Counted from the first letter of the stretch, positions 9,585 through 18,103 are shown. The stretch: 64,000 nt of DNA from CAJXII01 sp965242915 (GCA_965242915.1 CBDETN010000021.1:62001-126000), one strand, 5' to 3'. Program-made: numbers and translations. Notes: generated by a model from the sequence alone, not told the origin.

Positions 9585-10422
9585 AAAAATATACCTTTGT
9601 GCAATAAACAATATTGAAAGCGGTACTTGCAATGAAGACTGTAAGTTCTGTACTCAAAGCGTAAGATATAAAGCCGATATCCAAAGATATAAACGCAAAT
9701 CAATAGAAGATATAATTCACGAAGCCAAAATGGCTAAAAAGAACAAAGCGACAGGATACTGTTTGGTAACAGCAGGGGCTGGATTAACTGATGATAGATT
9801 AGAATTTGTTTGTCAAGTTGCAAGTGCTGTTAAAAAAGAGGTTCCTAATATTAATCTAATTGCCTGTAATGGGTTAGCCAGTATTGAGCAGCTAAAAGAG
9901 TTAAAAAAGGCTGGTATAAATAGATACAATCATAATCTTGAAACTTCAAAAGAGTTTTATCCATCAATATGCACAACACATAGCTGGGATGATAGGTTTC
10001 AAACTTGTCTGAATGTAAATAGTGTTGGACTTGGTTTGGTATGCGGCGGGATTTTTGGTATTGGGGAAAGTGATGATGATAGGATTTTAATGTTAAAATC
10101 AATTGCAAAGCTTAATCCTACTACTGTACCTCTTAACTTTTTTCATCCAAATGAAGCACTGCCTATGATAAAAAATACTTTAGATATAGATGTTGCATTT
10201 AGTCTTATTAAAAAAGCAAGAGAAATAATAAATCCAAAAAAACTTATGGTAGCAGGCGGCAGAGAGATAACATTTAAAGAAAAACAATATGATATATTTA
10301 AATATGGTGCAAATTCAATAGTAGTAGGAGATTATCTTACTACTTCAGGACAAACTGCTTCAAAAGATTTGTTAAATTTAGAAAAGCTGGGATACACTAT
10401 AGCTGAAGATTGTCAAGCGTAG
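9568..10422 (+). CDS. bioB: Biotin synthase BioB
   Basis: BioB is a radical SAM enzyme that inserts sulfur into dethiobiotin to make biotin. The 284-residue protein carries the CxxxCxxC cluster motif as CNEDCKFC near residue 17. It also has the family's YNHNLETS and VPLNFFHPNEALPM segments, the second of which resembles the NxLxPxxGTP region. It is shorter than E. coli BioB (346) at both ends, as in other short-form Campylobacterota homologues. It overlaps the phosphodiesterase gene by 17 bp. With bioD at 4436 it gives the last two steps of biotin synthesis. Confidence 0.92.
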   Translation: MIETNKKIYLCAINNIESGTCNEDCKFCTQSVRYKADIQRYKRKSIEDIIHEAKMAKKNKATGYCLVTAGAGLTDDRLEFVCQVASAVKKEVPNINLIACNGLASIEQLKELKKAGINRYNHNLETSKEFYPSICTTHSWDDRFQTCLNVNSVGLGLVCGGIFGIGESDDDRILMLKSIAKLNPTTVPLNFFHPNEALPMIKNTLDIDVAFSLIKKAREIINPKKLMVAGGREITFKEKQYDIFKYGANSIVVGDYLTTSGQTASKDLLNLEKLGYTIAEDCQA

Positions 10423-10440
10423 AATAGAGAATAATGAATT

Positions 10441-11592
10441 ATGACAAATGAAATTTCAATTATTATAACTTTATCATTAATAATATTTTCTTCACCGCTA
10501 ATTGCGCAATTTATTAAAATTCCAACAATTCCTATAGAGATAATATTAGGTTCATTTGCTGTATCATTAGGATTTATATCATCAAATCATATATTTGACT
10601 TAGTTGCAGAGCTAGGTTTTTTATATTTGATGTTTCTTGCTGGTCTTGAAATTGATTTAAGAAAAATTATTAAATTACCTTCCGGTATAATTAAAAAAGC
10701 TTTTTTATACACTCTTCTTTTATATATTTTATCTGCCGTAATTGCCGTTTATTTAGACCTGGCAAAAATCTTTATTGTAACTTTACCGCTTATTTCAATC
10801 GGCTTGCTTGCTACTTTGAGAAAAGAATATGGTGATGTACAATGGCTTAATTTAGCTATTACTGTTGGATTAATTGGTGAAATTGTATCTATTGTTGTAC
10901 TGACAACCGTAAGTGCCGGTTTGGAATTTGGGTTATCTTTTGAGTTTTATAAAACATTAATAGTATTGGGAATGGTATTTATAGCTATGGTATTAAGTTA
11001 TAAATTATTTCACAATCTTATCTGGTGGTTTCCGGGTATTAAAAATAAACTAATGCCAAAAAGAGATACTCAAGAACAAGCAATAAGAGTATCTATGGCG
11101 ATATTTTTTATGATGATTGCTTTAATGCTTTATTTACACCTAGAAGTTGCTCTTGGTACTTTTATAGCAGGGGTATTTATTGCAACATTTTTTCAACATA
11201 ATAAAGAGCTGCCTCATAAACTGGAACATTTCGGATTCGGTTGGTTAGTACCAATATTTTTTATATGGATAGGGACTTCGTTTGAATTAAAATCTCTTTT
11301 AATAGACAATCTTGTAATAACAGCTTTACTTATTACTTTATCAATGATTTTAATAAGAGTTATAAGTTCATTACTCTTTGTAGGAGATATAGGACTAAAA
11401 CAATCAATGCTTTTAGCCATTTCACACTCAATGCCGCTTACACTTTTAATTGCTGTTGCAACTTTGGCATTTCACAATCAAAGCATCACTCAATTTTACT
11501 ACTTTGCTTTTATCTTAAGTGCAATATTTGAAGTGATAATATCTATGATATTAATTAGATTAGTCTTTAGAAATCTTTCTAATAGTAATTAG
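10441..11592 (+). CDS. Kef-type cation:proton antiporter (CPA2)
   Basis: This is a monovalent cation/H+ antiporter of the CPA2 family, membrane domain only. The 383-residue protein has about 11-12 hydrophobic helices. Family features include the helix-5/6 region LTISIGLLATLRKEYG-like segment and LGTFIAGVFIATF. The cytosolic TrkA-N regulatory domain of KefB/KefC is absent, so it may be unregulated or need a separate partner. It is the last gene of the rightward run. Its stop is 43 bp before the IS3 end at 11636, and no terminator is obvious there, so IS insertion may have removed one. Confidence 0.85.
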   Translation: MTNEISIIITLSLIIFSSPLIAQFIKIPTIPIEIILGSFAVSLGFISSNHIFDLVAELGFLYLMFLAGLEIDLRKIIKLPSGIIKKAFLYTLLLYILSAVIAVYLDLAKIFIVTLPLISIGLLATLRKEYGDVQWLNLAITVGLIGEIVSIVVLTTVSAGLEFGLSFEFYKTLIVLGMVFIAMVLSYKLFHNLIWWFPGIKNKLMPKRDTQEQAIRVSMAIFFMMIALMLYLHLEVALGTFIAGVFIATFFQHNKELPHKLEHFGFGWLVPIFFIWIGTSFELKSLLIDNLVITALLITLSMILIRVISSLLFVGDIGLKQSMLLAISHSMPLTLLIAVATLAFHNQSITQFYYFAFILSAIFEVIISMILIRLVFRNLSNSN

Positions 11593-11676
11593 TCCGTCTC
11601 CCTCGTTTGTATGATTACATCACCACTCAAGAAAGTGATCTGTCAACCCTATATATCATACTAAGAACTATAAATT

Positions 11677-12369
11677 CTAAGCAACCATTTCATTTTGCAA
11701 CATTAACTCTTCAAACTCAACTGGTGAATAATTATTATTTGCACTATGCATTCTTTGTCTATTGTAATATACTTCTATATATTCAAATATAGATTGATTA
11801 GCTTTTGATTTAGTTTCATAAATCTCATGATGAGTAAGTTCAGTTTTTAATGTATGGAAAAAACTTTCAGCAACTGCATTATCCCAACAATTACCTTTTC
11901 TACTCATACTTTGTATAATTCCATTTTCTTCTAATAAATCTTTATGAGAGTAAGATGCATACTGACTACCTCTATCTGTATGCCATATTAAACCTTTTGG
12001 TGGATTTCTATTTTTTAATGCCATAATGAGGGCATCATTAACTAAATCTACTTTCATAGTATCATCCATTGATCAACCAACAACTCTTCTTGAATATAAA
12101 TCTATTACAGTTGCAAGATATAGCCATCCTTCTGATGTTGGAATATATGTTATATCTCCCACATATTTTTCATCAGGGGCTGAAGCATAAAAATCTCTAT
12201 TTAAAATATTAGGTGCTACAGGTAAATTATGATTTGAATCTGTTGTATTAACTTTAAATCTTTTCTTTTTATTTGCTACAAGATTTAAATCTTTCATAAT
12301 ATTTCCAATTCGTCTTCTTGAAACAATAAGCCCATATAATCGCTCTAGTTTATCTTTTAGCCGTCTTGT
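11677..12369 (-). pseudogene. IS3 transposase orfB, 3' part (interrupted, with nonsense codon)
   Basis: This is the C-terminal part of the IS3 DDE transposase. It contains the catalytic integrase core: GDITYIPTSEGWLYLATVIDLYSRR (first Asp), WHTDRGSQYAS (second Asp) and NCWDNAVAESFF (Glu). It begins at the IS21 junction (12369) with RRLKDKLERLYG, in frame with what should precede it in the other half at 14978-15140. An in-frame TGA at 12070-12072 replaces the Trp seen in the intact copy at 30183-31031. Two disablements make this a pseudogene. Confidence 0.92.
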
Positions 12370-12403
12370 TACAAATATCACTCAACAAAGACACCGTATC
12401 ACA

Positions 12404-12470
12404 AACACTTGGACACTTACAAATTTGAAATATTCTCTAACAACATTTTAGCATAAAGTGTCCAAGTGTT
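12404..12470. repeat. 15-bp perfect inverted repeat at IS21 left end, overlapping istB stop
   Basis: AACACTTGGACACTT (12404-12418) and AAGTGTCCAAGTGTT (12456-12470) are exact complements separated by 37 bases. The right arm overlaps the istB stop codon. The same structure occurs at 41562-41628 in copy 2. It could be a pair of inverted transposase sites or a terminator-like hairpin shielding istB from outside transcription. Confidence 0.75.
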
Positions 12471-13209
12471 AATTTATTTTTGACATAATTTTCCTCATTG
12501 ATGTACCTTTTAGTTCAACTCTATGTGAAGAATGTACAATCCTATCTAATATTGCATCAGCAACAGTATCATTATTTAAATAATCATACCACTGTGATAC
12601 AGGAAGTTGAGAGGTGAGAATTATTGATGATAAGTCAACTCTACTTTCTATAATTTCTAATAAATTTGTAGCATCATCAGCTGATAATGGATTTATTCCA
12701 AAGTCATCTAAAATAAGAATACTATATTTGCTAAGTTTTCGTAAGAAATTTGTATATGTTCCATCTGCTCTTGCGATTGATATATCTTCAAGTATTGTAG
12801 GAACTCTAATATAATAAGCTTTAAATCCATCCATGATAGAACGATTAGCTAGTGCTTGTGCGAGATAAGATTTACCAGTTCCTGTTTTACCTGTAATGAT
12901 AATATTTTGATAATTTCTTATAAAGTCCATATTTGCTAATCCTAAAATTTGTTCTTTATTTAAACCTCTTGTTTGCTTATAAACTAAATCTTCTAAAGTT
13001 GCTTGCTTATCTTTTATTTTTGATATATTAAAATTAAGTTTAATCCTTCTGTTGTGCTGATGTATCTCTTGGGCTTCAAGTAGGTTGTAGAGTTTCTCAT
13101 TAAATGATAATTTATCATAATTTCTATCTTCAATTTGTCGTAAGTATGCTGTTTTAAAGCCTTCTAATTTTAATTCACTCATTTTATTTGTTACTGTTTC
13201 TTGGTTCAT
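12469..13209 (-). CDS. istB: IS21-family helper ATPase IstB (copy 1)
   Basis: IstB is an AAA+ ATPase that chooses targets and stimulates the IstA transposase. The 246-residue protein has Walker A ITGKTGTGKSYLAQAL (about 105), Walker B ILILDDFGINPL and a C-terminal ILDRIVHSSHRVELKG, all standard for IstB. It lies 15 bp after istA on the same strand. It appears identical to the copy at 41627-42367 at protein level, so both copies are recent. Confidence 0.96.
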   Translation of the reverse strand: MNQETVTNKMSELKLEGFKTAYLRQIEDRNYDKLSFNEKLYNLLEAQEIHQHNRRIKLNFNISKIKDKQATLEDLVYKQTRGLNKEQILGLANMDFIRNYQNIIITGKTGTGKSYLAQALANRSIMDGFKAYYIRVPTILEDISIARADGTYTNFLRKLSKYSILILDDFGINPLSADDATNLLEIIESRVDLSSIILTSQLPVSQWYDYLNNDTVADAILDRIVHSSHRVELKGTSMRKIMSKIN

Positions 13210-13224
13210 TTTTTTCTATCCTTT

Positions 13225-14748
13225 TTATTTATATTCTGTATTACCACGAATATTACTGTGGTTATTTTGTGCTATATTTATAATATTATTAGCAGGCTTT
13301 TTATAATAAAGCTTTTTTGATAATATTGATTTTATAGATGCAACTGTAGTGGCATTAATACTCATTGCATATCCTAAAGCTAAATCAACTTCATATTTTT
13401 CATATTGTTTTGCCAATGAAAGAATGGCATTTAGTTTTCTGTATGCATATGATGGAAATTGCTCTTGTTCTAATTTCATCTTTGTAAACTCTACAGTTTG
13501 AACCCCTATACTTTTTGCCCAGTTTAAATATCTTCCAGGATTAAACTTCGCATCTTGATATTGATGATTTTCAGGTTGGTGCTCTTTAATAGTTGAATAT
13601 TCACTATCATAATATCTTGGATGTGTGGCAATTAGCTTTGATTTATGATAAATCTCAACTGTAGATGTTGAGTATCTTACCTCTACTTTTTCTCCTAAAT
13701 ATTTAAATGGTACTGAGTATCTAGCACTTTGAAGCTCTATATGATAATCTATATTTACAGTTGCTATTTTAAACTCTTTATAAATATATTGATTAGCTGC
13801 TAGTGGTTGCAAGTATGGTTCATCTAACTCTTTAAATAAAGTATCTCTACTTTTCTTTAATCGTTTCATAACCTTAGAGTTATAAATATCAAGCAATGGA
13901 GATATAGCATCATTAAGTTCTTCAACATCAAAGAATTTTCTATGCCGAAGAACGGCTAATATCCATCTTTGAATTGCTTGAACTCCTTGTTCTGCTTTTG
14001 CTTTATCTTTTGGTTTATATGGTCTTGCTGGTTCAATTACACACCCATAATGATTTGCCATTGCTTTATAACTTTCATTTAAAACAATCCCATCTTTATT
14101 ATTTGAAATAACTGCACTTTTTAGGTTATCTGGTACTAATATTTTAGGTACTCCTCCAAAGAAGTTAAAAGCTTTTGTGTGCGACTTTATAAAGTATTCT
14201 TGCTTTTGACTAGGTGTTGCATCTACATATGTATAACCTGATGCTCCTAATACTGCTACAAATATTTGAGCTTTTGAAATAACTCCTGTTTTACTATTAT
14301 AAATAGGAACAGTAACACCACTATAATCTACAAATAATTTTTCACCATTTAAGTGTATTTGTCTCATTGATGGATTTAATTTCTTTTTATATTTATGATA
14401 ATAAGTTTTAAATTGAGTGTATCCATAACCATCAGGATTCTGCTCTTTATACTCTTGCCATAACAATAGATATGTAACACCTTTTTTACGAATTTCTTTA
14501 TCAATATATTCAACATCAGGTTTAGGTCTTGAAGATTGCCTGTGTAATATAGTTTGTTCAGGGAAAAGCATTTTATACATAATATCTTCATCATGCAATA
14601 AAAAATCTTCCAGTTTATCTGGTAATATCTCAAATCTTCTACAATATTCAGCTGCAGCAGATTTAGATACACCAAGACTCTTTGCTATTCTCCTATATGA
14701 GAAATCCATTTGATACTTTAATTTTAGTATCTCTTTAATCTGTTTCAT
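13225..14748 (-). CDS. istA: IS21-family transposase IstA (copy 1)
   Basis: IstA is the DDE transposase of the element. It has an N-terminal helix-turn-helix (YRRIAKSLGVSKSAAAEYC, about 20-38) and the catalytic core with VDYSGVTVPIY (Asp), VPDNLKSAV (Asp) and KDKAKAEQGVQ (Glu). A basic C-terminal tail follows. I prefer the ATG at 14748 because a strong GAGGAG lies just upstream; a second in-frame ATG is at 14763 (512 residues). It differs from copy 2 in at least two residues: SKSAA/SRSAA and RQSSRP/RQSLRP. Confidence 0.95.
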   Translation of the reverse strand: MKQIKEILKLKYQMDFSYRRIAKSLGVSKSAAAEYCRRFEILPDKLEDFLLHDEDIMYKMLFPEQTILHRQSSRPKPDVEYIDKEIRKKGVTYLLLWQEYKEQNPDGYGYTQFKTYYHKYKKKLNPSMRQIHLNGEKLFVDYSGVTVPIYNSKTGVISKAQIFVAVLGASGYTYVDATPSQKQEYFIKSHTKAFNFFGGVPKILVPDNLKSAVISNNKDGIVLNESYKAMANHYGCVIEPARPYKPKDKAKAEQGVQAIQRWILAVLRHRKFFDVEELNDAISPLLDIYNSKVMKRLKKSRDTLFKELDEPYLQPLAANQYIYKEFKIATVNIDYHIELQSARYSVPFKYLGEKVEVRYSTSTVEIYHKSKLIATHPRYYDSEYSTIKEHQPENHQYQDAKFNPGRYLNWAKSIGVQTVEFTKMKLEQEQFPSYAYRKLNAILSLAKQYEKYEVDLALGYAMSINATTVASIKSILSKKLYYKKPANNIINIAQNNHSNIRGNTEYK

Positions 14749-14977
14749 TAAAACTCTCCTCATTGATACACTCCTAATATTTTTAGAAGTGTAGTTTAAT
14801 ATGGAGAATATCTCAAACTTAAATTAGTTTTAATCCAGCAAATAAACTTAATTTAAACTTTCCTATCACTTTTTCAACCAAAGTGTCCAGATAAAAAGTG
14901 ATATGGTGTCTTTTTGTTAACCGCTAGGGTGTCTTTTTAGAAAGTGATATGGTGTCTTTTTGGGAGTGATTTTTGCA

Positions 14978-15140
14978 GTCTTGTACCATATTTGCATCTA
15001 CTTTGAATAAATATAATCTCTATTAACTCATTAAGTTTATCATCTACTGTTTTAACTATACATCCATTATTAATCCAATGATAATAACTTGAAATATCTA
15101 CTTTTAATATTTTGCACATTAGATTTTTATTGAAGTTCAT
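14978..15140 (-). pseudogene. IS3 transposase orfB, 5' part (interrupted)
   Basis: This is the N-terminal stretch of the split IS3 orfB, starting MNFNKNLMCKILKVDISSYY and running to SRCKYGT, where the IS21 right end cuts it. It continues at 12369. The downstream residues in this frame (RLQKSLPKRHHITF) are read-through into IS21 and not IS3 sequence. The region corresponds to the DNA-contact HTH_21 domain of IS3 OrfB. Confidence 0.92.
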
Positions 15141-15166
15141 TTTATTATCTTTTATCCAGGTATACT

Positions 15167-15481
15167 TTATTGAACTTCTTTCGCAAAGTATACTGCTGCT
15201 TTTTTTAATATATCACGCTCCTGCCTAAGTAGTTTAGTTTCTCTTCTTAGCCTTTTATTCTCTTGTTCTAAAGTTTCTTTGGGAGTTTTGACTATAGATT
15301 TAGTTAAATCTTGATTCGCCTTTTTATATTCATTCATCCAATTATAAATTGTCTTAGGATTTACATCTAAATCTTTAGCAATTTTTAGAACTGAATCACC
15401 ATTATTTAAAACCAACTGTATTGTTGAATCTCTAAACTCTCTTGTATATTGACTATTTTTCATATTTTCTACTTTCTTCAT
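15167..15481 (-). CDS. IS3-family OrfA (copy A)
   Basis: OrfA is the helix-turn-helix and leucine-zipper DNA-binding half of the IS3 transposase. The 104-residue protein has YTREFRDSTIQLVLNNGDSVLKIAKDLDVNPKTIYNW as a HTH (about 8-45), then a coiled coil (ETLEQENKRLRRETKLLRQERDILKKAA). It differs from copy B in at least one residue (VENMKN versus VENIKN). It ends in the same A-rich slippery tract as copy B, but the downstream orfB is dead. Confidence 0.95.
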   Translation of the reverse strand: MKKVENMKNSQYTREFRDSTIQLVLNNGDSVLKIAKDLDVNPKTIYNWMNEYKKANQDLTKSIVKTPKETLEQENKRLRRETKLLRQERDILKKAAVYFAKEVQ

Positions 15482-15540
15482 ACTTTTATTTTAACTTAGA
15501 TTTATTTAAGTTCTAAGTATGAATTAGTGTAGCCAGATCA

Positions 15541-15556
15541 GTTTATTTTACACTCT
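15541..15556. mobile_element. IS256-type terminal inverted-repeat remnant
   Basis: GTTTATTTTACACTCT directly abuts the IS3 end. The same sequence ends the IS256 right inverted repeats at 22742-22768 and 31255-31281. Nothing else of IS256 remains here. It also forms a perfect 9-bp inverted repeat with the following sequence (TTACACTCT, CTTTC, AGAGTGTAA; 15548-15570). Confidence 0.7.
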
Positions 15557-15557
15557 C

Positions 15558-15615
15558 TTTCAGAGTGTAACTATTTTTAACTTTTACCTACCCATTTTAG
15601 CAGTTCGCTTGACAA
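15558..15615. repeat. 58-bp segment duplicated at 45720-45777 (copy 1)
   Basis: The segment begins TTTCAGAGTGTAACTATTTT and ends TTCGCTTGACAA. It is repeated with one mismatch (A/G) at 45720-45777. Here it continues into an ORF6N remnant; there it continues into a histidine kinase. It marks a recombination seam or an unrecognised element end. Confidence 0.85.
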
Positions 15616-15890
15616 CTCTATCTTCTAACTCTTTATACTTGACAGCCAACTCACTATTTGTCAATAAAAACTTTCGTATTTCTATAAATGTTCTCATAAT
15701 CTGAATACTAATATCAATTGCTACTTTACTTCTAAGTACAGAAGAAAGCATTAAAATACCATGTTCTGTAAGTACTCTAGGTAATTTTCTTCTTCCTCCA
15801 TAACTTGATGTTCCATTTTGGAATATCAAGTTAAACTCATCTTTTATTACTATATCAGATAAAAATTCATATACTAAAAAATATTACAAG
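15584..15890 (-). pseudogene. ORF6N-domain protein remnant
   Basis: The reverse strand encodes the core of an ORF6N (phage antirepressor-like) domain: YEFLSDIVIKDEFNLIF, then NGTSSYGGRRKLPRVLTEHGILMLSSVLRS and the helix IMRTFIEIRKFLLTNSELA. The DNA-binding N-terminus (the ILDSDLAELY region seen in the protein at 40673) is missing and a stop lies upstream near 15893. The C-terminal end KRTAKMGR lies in a 58-bp stretch that is duplicated at 45720-45777. It is best read as a truncated gene at an IS junction. Confidence 0.75.
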
Positions 15891-15922
15891 TTGACATACA
15901 TTTCAATTTAATATATTTTAGA

Positions 15923-15928
15923 TATAAT
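15923..15928 (+). promoter_or_regulatory. Candidate -10 box of the M16 peptidase gene
   Basis: TATAAT lies only 6 bases before the ATG at 15935. An upstream TTGACA (15891-15896) is 26 bp away, too far to pair with it. An alternative TATATT at 15912-15917 pairs with that -35 at a short 15-bp spacing. Either choice gives a very short leader without a Shine-Dalgarno site. Confidence 0.45.
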
Positions 15929-15934
15929 CCAAAT

Positions 15935-17248
15935 ATGAAATTAAACAAACTAATAACAACACTATCACTAACAATAGGAGTATTAATGGCAAACTCAAAC
16001 AGCCTACCAAAGTATTATGAAAAGACTTTAGACAACGGTCTAAAAATAGTAGCAATTCCTCTTAAAAATGGAACAAATGTAATCTCAACAGATATTTTTT
16101 ATGATGTTGGAAGTCGTGATGAGAAAATGGGAAAAAGTGGAATTGCTCACATGCTTGAACACTTAAATTTTAAATCAACCAAAAACTTAAAATCAGGTGA
16201 ATTTGATGAGATAGTTAAAGGATTTGGCGGAGTAAACAATGCAAGTACTAACTTTGATTATACACATTATTTTATAAAATCAAGTAGTAAAAATATGGGA
16301 AAATCACTTGAGCTATTTGCTGACTTGATGGAAAACTTGACATTAAAAGATGAAGAATTTCAACCAGAACGTGATGTAGTAGCAGAAGAGAGAAGATGGA
16401 GAACAGATAATTCTCCTATGGGATACCTTTACTTTAAACTATTTAACAACACTTTCACATATCACCCTTACCATTGGACACCGATTGGATTTATGAATGA
16501 TATTCAAAACTGGTCAATAGAAGATATTAAAGATTTCCACAGCACTTATTATCAACCAAAGAATGCAATAGTTTTAATAACCGGAGATATTGATAAAGAT
16601 ACCGTATTTAAAGAGACTGAAAAATATTTTAAAAATATAAAAAATACCAAAGATATACCTGTAAAACTTCATACTGTTGAACCAAAACAAGATGGAGCAA
16701 AAAGGGTAATTATCCATAAAGACTCTCAAGTTCAAATGTTGGCAATCACTTTTCATATTCCAGATTTTAATCATAAAGATCAAGTGGCTATGTCAGCACT
16801 TAGTGAGCTTTTAAGCAGTGGTAAAAGCAGTAGATTAAATGAACTTTTAATTGATAAAAAACAAATGGTAAATACAGTTTATGCTTATAATATGGAGCTT
16901 AAAGATCCCGGAGTATTTTTATTTTTAGCGGTTTGTAATCCCCAAATAGAAGCTGTTGATGTTGAAAAAGAGATTTTAAATGAGATTGAAAGAATAAAAA
17001 ATGGTGATGTGTCACAAGAAGAATTGGATAAGATAAAAATAAATACGGAATCTGATTTTATATTTTCACTAGAAAGCAGTACAAGTGTTGCCAATCTTTA
17101 CGGCAGTTATTTAATCAGAGGAAATATTGAGCCTTTAATGAGCTATGAAAAAGATATTGAGAGCTTAAAGATTAAAGATATTGTAGAAGTTGCTAAAAAG
17201 TATTTAACTAAAGACAATTCTACTACTGTTATTTTAAAAAGTAAGTAG
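15935..17248 (+). CDS. Secreted M16-family zinc peptidase
   Basis: This is an exported insulinase/processing-peptidase-type metalloprotease. The first 20 or so residues form a signal peptide (KLNKLITTLSLTIGVLMANS). The inverted zinc motif HxxEH appears as HMLEH at residues 72-76, and the downstream third ligand lies in the DVVAEERRWR segment. The 437-residue protein contains one catalytic and one C-terminal M16 domain, the usual size of bacterial M16B proteins that act as dimers or heterodimers. No paired inactive subunit is adjacent. No ribosome site precedes the ATG. Confidence 0.92.
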   Translation: MKLNKLITTLSLTIGVLMANSNSLPKYYEKTLDNGLKIVAIPLKNGTNVISTDIFYDVGSRDEKMGKSGIAHMLEHLNFKSTKNLKSGEFDEIVKGFGGVNNASTNFDYTHYFIKSSSKNMGKSLELFADLMENLTLKDEEFQPERDVVAEERRWRTDNSPMGYLYFKLFNNTFTYHPYHWTPIGFMNDIQNWSIEDIKDFHSTYYQPKNAIVLITGDIDKDTVFKETEKYFKNIKNTKDIPVKLHTVEPKQDGAKRVIIHKDSQVQMLAITFHIPDFNHKDQVAMSALSELLSSGKSSRLNELLIDKKQMVNTVYAYNMELKDPGVFLFLAVCNPQIEAVDVEKEILNEIERIKNGDVSQEELDKIKINTESDFIFSLESSTSVANLYGSYLIRGNIEPLMSYEKDIESLKIKDIVEVAKKYLTKDNSTTVILKSK

Positions 17249-17264
17249 TAAAAGATACGAAAAA

Positions 17265-17292
17265 GAATAGTCCCTAAGACTAGAGACTATTC
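17265..17292. terminator. Hairpin terminator between convergent genes
   Basis: GAATAGTC (17265-17272) and GACTATTC (17285-17292) form an 8-bp stem with a 12-nt loop. On the minus strand it is followed by TTTTTC, so it is a good terminator for the desulforubrerythrin gene. On the plus strand it is followed by TAAGAATTATTTTTT and may also end the peptidase transcript. Confidence 0.7.
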
Positions 17293-17298
17293 TAAGAA

Positions 17299-17964
17299 TT
17301 ATTTTTTAGAATTTAATCTAGATTGATACTCTTGACCATGCTTACAAACAGGACAAACTTTTAAAGCTTTTTTACCATAATGTACATGACCGCAAACTTC
17401 ACAAATCCAAGCTTCCTCTTCATCTTCATCTTCACTTACAAACTCAGCATCTGCTTCAAGTCTTTCTAAAAGCATTTTAAACATCGCTTCATGCTCAACT
17501 TCAATTTTACCAATACCTGTAAATAATTTTGCCGCTTCTTTATGACCTTCATCACGTGCCACTTGTGCGAAATTGGGATACATGGTTATGTTTTCATAAG
17601 ATTCACCATCTATTGCCATTTGAAGATTTTGTGCAGTATTTCCGAAACTATCTTCAGAATTATTTGCCATTCTATTATTTAAAGCAAGTTCCATTTTTGC
17701 ATGTTGTTTTTCATTGTTAGCTGCTCTTTGAAAATGTTCTGCTATATCTCTGTATCCCTCTTTTTGGGCTACTTTAGCAAAATATTCATATTTATTTCTT
17801 GCTTGCGATTCTCCGGCAAATGCTTTCATTAAATTTACAAAAGTTAAATTTTCAGTAATCATCTCCATAGCTTCACCACAACAATGCAAAGTTCCACCAC
17901 CTACATTTTGTACTTCGACTATATTTCCACATTTGTTACATCTATACGATTCATATTGTCTCAT
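17299..17964 (-). CDS. Desulforubrerythrin (desulforedoxin-rubrerythrin-rubredoxin fusion)
   Basis: This is a peroxide-reducing non-haem iron protein of the cytoplasm with three iron domains. The N-terminal desulforedoxin-like domain has CNKC (about residue 9) and HCCGEAM (28). The ferritin-like di-iron domain follows, with FAGESQARNKYEYFA, NNEKQHAK and IGKIEVEHEAMF supplying the Glu/His ligands. The C-terminal rubredoxin has CEVCGHV and CPVCKHG. This architecture is the one described for Campylobacter jejuni Rrc/desulforubrerythrin. It fits a microaerobic lifestyle. An AAGGAG-type site precedes the start. Confidence 0.9.
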   Translation of the reverse strand: MRQYESYRCNKCGNIVEVQNVGGGTLHCCGEAMEMITENLTFVNLMKAFAGESQARNKYEYFAKVAQKEGYRDIAEHFQRAANNEKQHAKMELALNNRMANNSEDSFGNTAQNLQMAIDGESYENITMYPNFAQVARDEGHKEAAKLFTGIGKIEVEHEAMFKMLLERLEADAEFVSEDEDEEEAWICEVCGHVHYGKKALKVCPVCKHGQEYQSRLNSKK

Positions 17965-18097
17965 CTTTATCTCCTTTTAATTTTATTGGATAATTTTTCC
18001 CATAAGATAATTATGTCATAAAAAAACCTTGAAACAAATAATTTTAGAAATATTTATATTTAATAATTACAAAAGCTACTTAACCAAAATAATTAGA

Positions 18098-18103
18098 TAT
18101 AAT
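18098..18103 (+). promoter_or_regulatory. -10 box of the dapA operon
   Basis: TATAAT lies 40 bp before the dapA ATG, inside TTAGATATAATCGCGG. No consensus -35 is visible, as is usual for Campylobacterota sigma-70 promoters. An AAGGAAATTAAATA ribosome site precedes the ATG. Confidence 0.6.

Larger units (their letters stand above)
12370..14977 (-). mobile_element. IS21-family element copy 1
   Basis: The element is 2608 bp, the same length as copy 2 at 41528-44135. The terminal inverted repeats read inward as TACAAATATCACTC on the left and TGCAAAAATCACTC on the right, with similarity extending about 33 bp through AGACACCRTATCAC. The flanks carry a 7-bp duplication GTCTTGT (12363-12369 and 14978-14984) that occurs once at the same place in the intact IS3. 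The ends contain several copies of GGTGTCTTTTT and AGTGTCC, like the multiple terminal transposase sites of IS21. The boundaries are well supported by the two copies and the empty site. Confidence 0.95.
11636..15540 (-). mobile_element. IS3-family element copy A, split by an IS21-family insertion
   Basis: Both ends match the intact copy at 29783-31070: TGATCTGTCAACCCTATA at 11636 and the inverted TGATCTGGCTACACTAAT ending at 15540. Removing the 2608-bp IS21 and its 7-bp duplication leaves 1290 bp, 2 bp more than the intact copy because of an extra TA near the left end. orfA is intact, but orfB is cut by IS21 and also has a TGG to TGA change at about 12070 (VVGW to VVG stop). The element is dead. 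Its right flank is the outer end of an IS256 inverted repeat. Confidence 0.93.

Noticed and set aside
15891..15900. TTGACATAC shared with the palindrome at 44246-44262 as a second operator
   Set aside because: Only half of the palindrome is present and it also resembles a -35 box; a match of nine bases in AT-rich DNA is weak.
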